The translations under genes and the position numbers were made by a program. From Cylindrodendrum hubeiense (lineage: Eukaryota > Ascomycota > Sordariomycetes > Hypocreales > Nectriaceae), in NCBI GenBank assembly GCA_014621425.1, contig JAANBB010000130.1:1-64000 (forward strand): a stretch of DNA of 64,000 nucleotides, written 5' to 3'. Below the pieces are notes generated by a model. The model saw nothing but the letters and a program-made list of their open reading frames with translations, had not been told where the DNA came from and did not search any database. Below, in pieces: positions 11,941 to 21,102 of this stretch. How positions within the stretch are numbered: position 1 is the stretch's first letter; every line of letters starts with the position of its first letter.

Positions 11941-13153
11941 AAGGGTTTGGGTCGGTTTTGGGCTGCTTTACGGTTGCATCGGAAAGGGTTTGCGTTGCTT
12001 GCGGTTCTGGCATGTACACTCGTGCTAGAGAATATAACGCACCGTTGAACGACACAATGACTGGGCTTAAATGCCAATAAGACATCACGGTGCAGCCAAA
12101 TGAACTGGTGAGGGCGCTGAGGAGGTTTGATGAGGACCTGGTGTTCACGGACGAGGCAAGGAAATAGTTGAAACCCCCAATTAGGGTCCCCACCCACGTT
12201 CATTGCCACGTTGAAGCATTTTCTGTGAACCTGATGCTCCGAACGCTTATTGATTTGCAACGTGCTCACCTCTACGCACTATTTCTATGTCTCAGCTGGT
12301 CCCACACAATTTTTCTATGGCAGCCCCAGCGACGTGTCGGCCTCGAGGACCGTACACCAGTCACCAACGACACCCGCATATCTCTTGTGACCCTAATTTT
12401 AGCATCATATGGAGCTCTCCAGTGTTGATTGACGGTTTACGGCGACTGAGAACACAAGGGTTCAGGTTGTTTTCAACTAACCCCAAAAAGTGCATTTTTT
12501 AAGGTGGGATGGTGGTCAGCACCCTGTGCCTGTGGGATGGATGGTGGGGGTTGAAAATCACTGTGACGTGCTCCTTAGCCGCATACAGCCCTGGACCAGC
12601 GACGACTACATATTTCGCTGGCAAGTTCTACAGTGGATGTGACAGTATCTTGATTGCACGCCGGGATTGGACAGATCCTCCGTAGTATAAACATGACAAC
12701 AAAAGCAACGAGGTGCAGTCACCATAGGTAGGCAGCTCGAGGCAGGAGCCAAACATGTGAGCGTCTTGGACAGCTGCCGTAGTTGGCACCTTTACGGCTT
12801 TGCCAGCTGCCTCGCACTTCCCTCACAGACGACATTGTTCACTGCCACCTCATGCGTTCAGGTCTGCAACTTGAAACTCTTCATCGTCATGTTTGCCGTT
12901 TGCGCACTCGATCGCGGTTCGTGTTCTCCGCGTTCGCTGGCCGTACAACACCCGTCACTCTCTTGGTTGTATCGATTCACCGAGTAGCATCGCAACAGCA
13001 TCACTTACACACCAATCATCCTTCATTTCCAGCTTAGGCCGTTAGCACGAGGTCACTTGGTATCCTTCACACTTTCATGCCGATAGGCTCTAGTACACGA
13101 ACAGAGCCAGACCCACTGACACAAGCAACTTCTCGGCTTTCACCCTGATCACC
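11941..13153. other. intergenic region, eL32 to uncharacterised gene
   Basis: It holds the eL32 3' region and the promoter of the gene at 13154. A TATAAA is present at 12686-12691, 460 bases before that start codon, which is far for a core promoter. Open frames here are short and unremarkable. Confidence 0.45.
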
Positions 13154-14452
13154 ATGGCGTATCGACGGGTTGCTTCTCGACAGAGCCGGCCCGGGTTCCA
13201 GCCGCAGTGCACTCACCTCACAATGACTCGGCTATACGGCATCGATTTCATCTGCGAGTCGTGCCATCGACCGGGCCCGTTTGGGTGGGTGTATCGATGC
13301 ACCCAGGATCGGGATGAGTTGATTGAACAGGCAGCGTCGCGAGGTTACACTGTGAGCGTGAAGTTGTTTCCGAGGGCAAAGCATATGCTAACGTAGAGAA
13401 AGACTGCCTTTGATGAACTAGGGCAAGTTTTGACAGAAGAACTGGGAATACGAAAAGGCAGTCCCGCTGCGCGAGAGGACAAGCTGAGCTTCCTCGACGA
13501 GATGAACCCCGAACAGTTAGCCATGTACCGACCAGATCAAGTGGCTACGATCCTGCGGCAGAGGGAAAACGTGAGCAAGGGCTTATCGTCTGAACAACAA
13601 AGAGCTGTACTAAATGACGGCCAGTTGCACAATGAAATCCAGAGGGAGCGCCTTCGAAAGAACAGCGCCGTCCTCCTCGGCCCGTTCCGTCAAACGAACG
13701 GCATCAACGACCGTGCCCAAGATTTTAACTACAGCAGCCGATGGATCTGCGCCGACGACGAGGAGTGTCAATTCAAGGTGTGCCCTTTTTGTCGACCGGG
13801 GTATGCCGATCGGTCTTTTTTAAGCCTTACCGGAGCGGCACACGGAGAACTATCACCAACAGCAGCCACGGGGTTTGGCTTCCACGTATTGGGCGAGCGA
13901 CCCGTCGTAGATGCAACCATTCTCAAGAGCATCGGTCTGCGCCCTCCTCCTCCAGTTAGTGCCAATGCTGTCGATGAAAAAGGCCGTTGACACGCTGACG
14001 GAAATTAGTCTCGATCTGAGATCACCTTTAGTGAGAGTTCCTTTGCTTCAGAGCTTAGCATGATAGAGATGCTAGAAGACCAGATAGCGCGAAGCCGCGG
14101 GCTTTGGCAGAATAGCCATTGTGCGTCCGAGCTTGACCAGGAGGCTATTCTGTCTTTGTTGCCCTCAACTCCTGGCCAGCTGACGCAATCCCCCGGGTGC
14201 GACAACTTGGGGGCATATGAGCAGCCCATCAAAGATCTCGAGAAGGAGCCAGAAGGAGCACCAAGAAAACATCCGCAAAATACGCCTCAAGGGGACTTTG
14301 TGCGACCACACGATCCCATCCATGAATACAAAATCGATTGTGTAGTCATGGAACATGTTGGCTGCGTCTCTACACCGGAGGTGGATGAAAGCACAGACTA
14401 CCTTCTCAAAATCAGTGGGCCTGGCACGGAAGCACAGCACACTGGGTCATGA
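13154..14452 (+). CDS. uncharacterised conserved fungal protein with paired-Cys motifs
   Basis: Three exons: 13154-13351, 13397-13954, 14009-14452, with phase-0 introns of 45 and 54 bp, giving 399 aa. The first 60 residues contain C-x2-C (FICESCHRPGPFGW) followed by another Cys (YRCTQDRDELIEQA). A second Cys cluster lies mid-protein (WICADDEECQFKVCPFCRPG), so a zinc-bound fold is likely. The block PTAATGFGF-x-VLGERPVVDA looks conserved. The last third is acidic and probably disordered. I recall similar proteins of unknown function in Sordariomycetes but no named domain. It is convergent with TYR1, 129 bp apart. Function is unknown. Confidence 0.72.
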
Positions 14453-14581
14453 CTGGAGTGGAGACTTGAATACTCCCTGGCGGTTCAGTAGATGCTCAAG
14501 GAGGTGACACTTGTATGGGCAGTGGTTGAGTAATTCATTAACTTGGATTTCCTGTTTGCCTATTGTAGACCGTTTACTAAG

Positions 14582-16420
14582 CTAAGGTTCATCCTTCAAG
14601 CTCTCTAAGACCTTCTTGATCATTTGGTTGCCAACAACCTTGGCCTCCTCGAATCGCGGCTCAAAGAACTGCTGGGTGCTCACGAAGCGCTTCTCCCACG
14701 TCTCAAAGTGACCCATCTTCACGCACTCCTCCCACCCGCGCGCAGCGAAGGTAAACTCGAGGTCATCACTTCGGTAAGTCTTATCCTCAACGGCGGTGCG
14801 CAGCGCTGCATCGAGCACATCCTCGTTGCGGAACAGGTACTCGGTAACACCGAGACGGAGGCGGAACAGCGGTGTGCTACATAGCATGTGGTCGTAGGGT
14901 ACGATATTGAGAGCCGCCCAACAGTCGACCATGGCAAGCAGGGAGAGGTGGTTGTTGGGGCGCGGCTCGTCAGTAGGAGTACCAAGGGAGAAGGACGAGA
15001 GGATTGAGGGCTCGAGCAGCGGACGTGTGTCCCATGTATTAGAAGGACCAAAGACCTTGTCGCGAGCAAGGTAGACCCGCTCGCGCAGGCCCTCGAGGTT
15101 GCCCTCCAGCATCAGCTTGTACAGAACAGTGACGCTCTTGGCGTACTGGGAGATCTGCTCGCGGGCCTCGGGGTTAAGAATAGCGAGACCGGCGTAGACG
15201 TGCCACTTCTGGCTGTAGATGCGCAGCATCAGGTTGACCTTGACGTTCTCGATGCCGCCGACATAGCGGCTCAGCTCCCAGGGGAACTGCTTGTTGGCAT
15301 GCCAGGCCTTACCCATCGACAAGAAGGCGGCGTGCGTGACGGCCTGTGTATCGGCCGTGATGCGGTCATGCTCCAGCGCCGTCAGGTAAACAAACTTGGA
15401 GCGGAGGCAGGATAAGACAGCCTCAACCTTGTGGAGCGCTTCATCTGGGGCGCGGTGCTGGATGAGGACCAGCGGTTGGTTGAAAGGATCAACGTTCGGG
15501 CCGTGCAACGAGTGGCACGAGACGATGGAAACATCGGCGGGGAGGTGGGCCTCGAAGGCCTTGATTTCGGGGGACTTGCACGAGGTTTGACCTCCGACAA
15601 TAGCGCCAAGCTTGGTGGCTGCAGATGGGAACAGAAAACATCGTTAGACATGGTGTATTCTGGCATCGTGGGGTTTACAGTGGGTGGGAGAGGGCGCGTA
15701 CATGGTCCATACTGGGCAATCACACGGTCAATGACGCCGGCCTCGACGCTATAAATGATGTAGTCGCTTGCGCGGGATACGTAATGACCATTGAGGCAAA
15801 TTTCTATATTCTTCTATTCGAAAACTTCAGCGTTCTGGCCGGACAGGAACAGATCCACGAGACAGGTGGCGAGAACCGTACATTTCCAGCGTATTCATTT
15901 TGCAGCTGTTCCTGGTTCTCTTCCCTGTCGCAGGCCAGAATTCTATGTCCGCCGTTAGCCACTCGGCACGCGGTCGCTTTCGTCACGAGAGTGAGAGAGA
16001 TGTGTTCCTAATCTTGGGTCCAAGTTAGCGTCTTGGTACTGAGGAGGGTGAGAGAGAAAATATGAGGTAGGGTGATTCTTCAGACAAAGTATGTTTAAGG
16101 TAGCAAGGGTTAACATCAGTGAGAGCACAGGGACGGTTCTGACGACCGGAACGGCCGCCAGATGCCCCTGCACAGTGCTCGAGCCAAATGCGCTCTTGTC
16201 ATCATGTGAGGGAGGGGAAAGGATTCGCGACGCGACGCGAAGAGTGAGACTTACCACAAGAACAAAGGGCTGGAGAGGGATGCAGAGTTTGCTATCCGAC
16301 TTACCTCCAGCCAGCGGCAGACAGCCTCTCGGCGTACATCTTGCCCATGTCGCCCATTCCAATCAGTCCGACGACGAAGTTTTCCATCCCAGCTGGGACG
16401 GCAGAAACGGGTGAAGCCAT
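14582..16420 (-). CDS. TYR1: prephenate dehydrogenase (tyrosine biosynthesis)
   Basis: Four exons on the minus strand: 16420-16305, 15942-15882, 15813-15702, 15618-14582, giving 441 aa (yeast Tyr1 is about 450). The enzyme converts prephenate to 4-hydroxyphenylpyruvate with NADP+, in the cytosol. The N-terminus has the Rossmann motif GLIGMGDMGKMY (Gly21, Gly23, Gly26). Later blocks NGHYVSRASDYIIYSVEA, VGGQTSCKSPE and SCHSLHGPNVDP match fungal TYR1. Intron 1 is 362 bp, far longer than the others (68 and 83 bp). The start codon is 356 bp from that of divergent ATS1. I saw no TGACTCA cross-pathway-control site in the shared promoter. Confidence 0.93.
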
Positions 16421-16776
16421 TGTATCTACTGCTTGATGGGGTAGCAAGCAGAGAGCAAAGTTCACATCCTCCAGCCACAAGCCACCTCTTCCAAGTCTGC
16501 GTGGACTGCGGCGAAGTGGAAAGTGTTCGTTGGGATGTGAGAGAGGGTGACAGAAAGAAAAAGAGAAAAAAAGTTCAGAAGTTGTTTTCATAGTCGATGG
16601 CGCGGAAAAACTTACATAAGCGAGGAGCGCCAGCTGAACCCTGCGATATAACGATGCGTATATGCATCTACGTAGTATGGAGCAAAGCTCTCAGGCATCA
16701 AAAATCTGGGTTGAGCAGGCTCTCCATTACGTCTTCAGTTCAACCTCTGCAATTTCGGTTCTCACGCTTTGAAATT
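16421..16776. promoter_or_regulatory. bidirectional promoter of TYR1 and ATS1
   Basis: A 356-bp gap separates two divergent start codons. It contains a purine-rich tract (GAAAGAAAAAGAG) near 16552-16575 but no clear TATA box. The plus-strand open frame that begins at 16597 is an upstream extension of ATS1 rather than a separate gene. Confidence 0.5.
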
Positions 16777-17868
16777 ATGGAGGTGGTATTCGCGCTTGGC
16801 TCAAATGGCTCGGGGCAGCTTGGCATCGGCCACAAGGAAGATGTCTCGGTTCCCAAGCAAGTCCTCTTCGAACCCGATGCACCAAGCTCACCCATCGTCA
16901 AAATTGTCGCCGGCGGGAACCATACGTTGCTTCTGACCAAGACTGGGGAGCTTTACTGGAGTGGAGATTCTACGCCTGGAGCTTGCGGTTTGACGTCTGG
17001 TCCTGATGTGCCTGCCGTCCGCGAGATCAAGCTCACCAGGGATGGGGAGAGTGATGTCGGGGAAATTGCCCTGGTTGCTGCGACCTGGGAGGCTTCGGTG
17101 ATCGTCGCCAAGGACGCAGAAGGCAAGAAGACCAAAGCTTTCAGCTTCGGGATGGGTGGGAAGGGAGAACTGGGTCAGGGCGAGCTCATTGTGCGAACAC
17201 CGCACGCTAGCGAGATCAAAGACTTCCCACCTCCCGGAACAGAGATTGTGGACCTTGCTGCGTGCATGAGCCATGTCGTCGCGGTTCTCAGCAACGGCGA
17301 TGCCTACGGCTGGGGCAATGGGTCGAAGGGACAGGCTGGAAATCCTGGACAAGTCATCCACGCCCCGCGGAAGATCGAAGGCGTCCCCTTCAAGGTCACC
17401 AGAGCCGTGTGTGGGCGGACGTTTTCTTGCTTGTTCGGCGAGCCTGAGAGTGGAAACATTCAAGTGCTCGGTTCAGACAAGTGGGGGATCCAGGCCGGTG
17501 CCCCCCAGCCCGCTCCCAAATGGAAGGATGTCGGAGCCAGCTGGGGAAACGTCTACATCTTGACCGAAGACGGCGAGCTACAAAGCTGGGGTCGAGACGA
17601 CCATGGACAGCTACCTCCACCGAACCTCCCAAACCTCAGCAAGATTGCCATTGGCAGCGAACATGTCGTTGCCCTTTCAGCTGAGGGCGATGTCTTGTCA
17701 TGGGGCTGGGGCGAACACGGAAACTGTGGACCTCAGGTTGAGAACAATGATGTCAAGGGCAGATGGAACGTCATTGCGTCGTCAAAATTCATCCCTCCTG
17801 GATCTAAGATAGGCGCAGTCGGTGCAGGGTGCGCCACCAGCTGGGTATTCATTACAGCTGATGAGTGA
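16777..17868 (+). CDS. ATS1: RCC1-repeat protein, ATS1/Kti13 ortholog
   Basis: Single exon of 363 aa from the ATG at 16777; the start is chosen because the RCC1 fold begins at once (MEVVFALGSNGSGQLGIGH). Several RCC1 repeats follow, including a GGNHTLLLT block and SWGRDDHGQL, ending with SWGWGEHGNCGPQ and GAGCATSWVF, the closing motif of yeast Ats1. Ats1/Kti13 partners Kti11/Dph3 and supports Elongator-dependent wobble-uridine tRNA modification and diphthamide synthesis; this is inferred from the family. An in-frame extension upstream to 16597 lacks RCC1 character and is probably untranslated. Confidence 0.85.
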   Translation: MEVVFALGSNGSGQLGIGHKEDVSVPKQVLFEPDAPSSPIVKIVAGGNHTLLLTKTGELYWSGDSTPGACGLTSGPDVPAVREIKLTRDGESDVGEIALVAATWEASVIVAKDAEGKKTKAFSFGMGGKGELGQGELIVRTPHASEIKDFPPPGTEIVDLAACMSHVVAVLSNGDAYGWGNGSKGQAGNPGQVIHAPRKIEGVPFKVTRAVCGRTFSCLFGEPESGNIQVLGSDKWGIQAGAPQPAPKWKDVGASWGNVYILTEDGELQSWGRDDHGQLPPPNLPNLSKIAIGSEHVVALSAEGDVLSWGWGEHGNCGPQVENNDVKGRWNVIASSKFIPPGSKIGAVGAGCATSWVFITADE

Positions 17869-17925
17869 GATGGCCACCCAAATGCGAGCAAATTTTCCAT
17901 CATATCCACATCAGCCCGGGACTCG

Positions 17926-19514
17926 TTAGTCTGGGAAGAGGGCAAGATTCTTAACATCCGACAACCTCTGCGTAGGCTCCAGGAATTGGGACTGATCGTC
18001 GGTTGGCTCTGGACGCTCGCGTTCAGGCTCTGCCGTTTGTCGATCCTCACCTCGGCTCATATGCATGGCAGAAGGATTCTGAACGTGTTAGCTTCTCAGC
18101 AAGCGCAGAAGAGAATCGTAGGAACTCACCGGGTCCACGCTATGATCCCACTCCAGTCTCGCATCTTCCTCCGCATCTTCGTCTTCGTCTCGCACAGGCT
18201 CCCAGCCGTCGTCCTCGACGAACAGACTCTCCGACCTCATAGTTGGTGGTGGCGGCGGCCTCTGTGATGGACGCAGGTCAAACGCCCCTATACGTGACGC
18301 GCTGGCTCTTGCGGCACTCAGTTGTGGGGTCGGGTTCTGCTGTGGTCGTGATGGAGGAGGTGGAGGAGGTTGAGGCTGCGGTGCCTCGGAGGGAGCCACG
18401 CTCGTTCTACGAGACGTGGCTTCGAGGTGCGGACCATTGTTTTGTGCAACGTTCTTGCGACCCTTCTTCGTCTTTTGGCCAGGATTGCTACCCCTCTCCC
18501 CCACAGTCATGATCAAGAACTCGCACGAGACAGCATCACCTGTGTAGGAAAGCTGAATTGGACGAGTGGGAACCGAGTATCGGGCCGAGATATCGTTGCC
18601 GGTGATGCCCGCATGTTGGATAATTGCGCGGAAATCTTTGACAGATATCACGATGTGAAGCTTGTCCTCGACGTCGATGTCATCAAACTCGTCAGCCTCC
18701 ACAGCAATGGATGTTTGAAGGGGCTTCTTCAGGACGGCTTGGGTGTATTAGTTTGTGGGCATAGACTAAGTAAACAGTAGGGAGGACACACCATCCTCGC
18801 TAACAGTCTTCTCACTGAAGCAAGTAAAATTGACATGATCGCCATCAGTGTTGATGTCAAGGAACTCGATACCAGGGCCGAAATGATCCATCAACTGTCG
18901 TAGGGTCCGTGATGAAATCGTCCAATGGTGTGGAGAATCTTGCTTGTTGAACTTGGCGTGGACGGGAACCGCGACCTCAAAAGGCAGTCGGTGCGTCGAG
19001 GTCAATCCATTGCGGAAAATGATGCGAGCGATGAACCGACTCTGGATTCCTTCGCCATCCTCGATGGCAATGTCGCACCGCTCAATGAGTGTCTGCTTCT
19101 CGACATCTCTCTGGTTGTCTGGGGCAGTGCGGCTTCGGAACAAAGAGATGAGAGCCTGAGAAATGTGTTAAAAATGGCAATGGAGATTTGGCCTTCTTGT
19201 ACACATACTCGAATATAGAGGGTGCAATAGAAGCGATCGCGAAACTGGCCGCTTCCTTGAAACTGATAGCGTGAAAAGAACTTGTTTGTGGCAAACCTAA
19301 CACTGGCATAGGCAGACTTGGAGGTGTTCAAAGTGGTAAGGACGAACTGTATATCTGTCAGCTCGGTGGTCAGAAAATAATGTCATGGTTCAGCACGCAC
19401 AGAGTCCCTTCGCGCCTCGAGAGAGACGTCGTCACTGAACTTGTTCAGGCAGATGAGGGCGTCACGAAAGGCCGAGACGCCTTCCTCGCTGAGAGTGAAG
19501 TTGAGAAGAGCCAT
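17926..19514 (-). CDS. RAD9: RAD9 subunit of the 9-1-1 checkpoint clamp
   Basis: Five exons on the minus strand: 19514-19401, 19346-19209, 19155-18792, 18737-18130, 18078-17926, giving 458 aa. The N-terminus (MALLNFTLSEEGVSAFRDAL) and LNTSKSAYASVRF are the Rad9 PCNA-like fold; the second clamp half includes DKLHIVISVKDFRAIIQHAG and SYTGDAVSCEFLIMT. The tail is Pro-rich (PQPQPPPPPPSRP) and acidic, and ends VKNLALFPD. Rad9, Rad1 and Hus1 form the ring loaded at DNA damage to activate the ATR/Mec1 pathway. The tail in homologs is phosphorylated and bound by TopBP1/Cut5; that is inference here. It ends 57 bp from ATS1, tail to tail. Confidence 0.92.
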
Positions 19515-19903
19515 GATTCCCTGCCACGGAATATCATCGGCGACACATCAACGACAACCAGGGTGACTAGAAGGGGGTTTGGTGATCATTTCGCTTGTAT
19601 AGTGTTGAGGACGCTCTCGATCATCCGCCGCCTGGCAGAACGGTACCTGGGCGTGAGGGTGAGGGAAAGACCCGGTACGTGCATATATCCCGTTGTATAC
19701 ATCTACCCTGTATCATTTTCTTTCACGACACCAAATTAGGCGAGAACTTCGTTTACTTTGTTCTTCAAAACGTACGTTATATTAAAAAAATCTCTGCATC
19801 ATAAAGCCCGAGTCATTGCTCACTATCGGCTATTATTAAACCTCCTGTGTCTCTACTTGTCAAATTCCAGTGTGCTGCTGCATGCTTTGGTCCCTTAGGA
19901 CCA
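19515..19903. other. intergenic, RAD9 promoter and 3' end of small ORF
   Basis: This 389-bp stretch lies upstream of RAD9 and downstream of the candidate small gene. I see no further gene. A run of T/A-rich sequence near 19770-19795 could serve 3' end formation for the small gene or promoter function for RAD9. Confidence 0.4.
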
Positions 19904-20032
19904 CTAGCGGCGGAAACAGCTGTATTTTCCCATTGAGAAGCGCCACGGCCCGCGTCGCACACCGTGACGATCGGCATGGACACTTGTGCCAAAGTGCTTG
20001 CCGCCAATGCCTTTTCCCCAGAATAAACCCAT
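19904..20032 (-). CDS. candidate 42-aa basic small protein
   Basis: Not recognised. The ORF runs from ATG at 20032 to TAG at 19904. The protein is Gly, Arg, His and Trp rich, strongly basic, starts MGLFWGKG and ends GKYSCFRR. Support comes from gene-like surroundings: TATAAA on the same strand at 20220-20225, then a probable leader intron (donor GTAAGT at 20149, branch-like CTGAC, acceptor CACCAG ending at 20091), then an A/C-rich leader running into the ATG. It is too small for routine gene callers. It could equally be untranslated RNA. I place little weight on function. Confidence 0.45.
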   Translation of the reverse strand: MGLFWGKGIGGKHFGTSVHADRHGVRRGPWRFSMGKYSCFRR

Positions 20033-20219
20033 GATGTAGTGGTGTTGATGTTGTGGTGTTGAACTTTTTGGTGGGGTAGAATGTGTTGTTCTGGTGGGAA
20101 TCCGTCAGCGCCACAAGAATCTCCTACCTGAGGGGGAGGAAGGACTTACTAGTGGAGAGGTGTCGTCGAAGAAAGGTTTGGTGAGAGAAAATAAGGTATT
20201 GCGAGGTCGATGATCGCTC

Positions 20220-20225
20220 TTTATA
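20220..20225 (-). promoter_or_regulatory. candidate TATA box of the small basic ORF
   Basis: TATAAA on the minus strand about 70 bases before the proposed leader-intron donor and about 190 bases before the ATG at 20032. Confidence 0.4.
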
Positions 20226-20959
20226 AGGACCGGTTTCTTGTTGGACAAGTTCCTTGGTCTTCGACAGGACGACGGCTGGGGAGGCTTGTGAATGTCCATG
20301 ACGTAGTTGATGTGGCGGTGCAACATCGGGTTGAGTTGTGATGCATGTCACTGGAGGGGTGTAGTCTAATATTGCCAAGCTAACCCTTGTTTAACTTGTC
20401 CAGAGTACCGAGTGACGAGTGTCACATAGTTTGCACTACGTAGCGCGCCCATACGGACTACCGCATAAGGGACTCTGATGATGATTATGGCTAGTAGCCA
20501 ACAAACTTGCCACGACGCGTCTACACAACGCGTTTACACAACGTGGAGTTGCGAGCGAGGATAAGAAATGTTGCATGCATCAGGCACAACACTTAGCAAC
20601 AAGTGAGGCAGTTATTTCTGGAATAGTCTTGTCATTGAGAAGCTCTTATCCCACAGTGATAGTGTCCTTCTGTTCAATGTTCGAAAAATACCCTGCTAGA
20701 GCCATGAACACCCGGACTCCTCAAAACTAACAATGTGTGTTTAGCAGATCTATTGACCGAAAGTAGACTATGTCACTACGGTTAAAATAATCAATTAGAT
20801 AAACAGCCCTCGAATATGGTTACTCAGTCAATGCCTCCTAGGCTCCCACACGACGATTCCCGTAGATACTATTAGTAGGAACTAGTAACTCAGATATGGA
20901 ACACTTGAACAGGTAAAGACGTTCACATTGACACCTAGGATCAAAGGGAATGGAAAACC

Positions 20960-20966
20960 TATAAAT
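20960..20966 (+). promoter_or_regulatory. candidate TATA box of the repeat-protein gene
   Basis: TATAAAT lies 137 bases before the ATG at 21103, with a C/A-rich leader (CATCATCCTCATCATC) in between. Confidence 0.5.
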
Positions 20967-21102
20967 TGGAGCATTTATCCCTGCATCAATTGAGATCTTT
21001 CATCATCCTCATCATCTAATCTGCAGACTTTGCAACCCGATACTGCGATCTCTGCCTCCCGACAACGCACCTTGATGATACAGAACCACGAAATCAACCA
21101 AG

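Larger units (their letters stand above)
20033..21102. other. intergenic region between small ORF and repeat-protein gene
   Basis: The left part carries the proposed leader intron and TATA box of the small minus-strand gene. The right part is comparatively A/T-rich and contains the promoter of the 21103 gene, with TATAAAT at 20960-20966. No open frame here has support. Confidence 0.45.

Noticed and set aside
12180..12190. TTAGGGT resembling a telobox
   Set aside because: Incomplete match, located downstream of eL32 rather than in a promoter.
16110..16210. Possible C/D snoRNA in TYR1 intron 1 (minus strand ATGATGA and CTGA)
   Set aside because: Flanks do not pair into a terminal stem, and the D box is not well placed.
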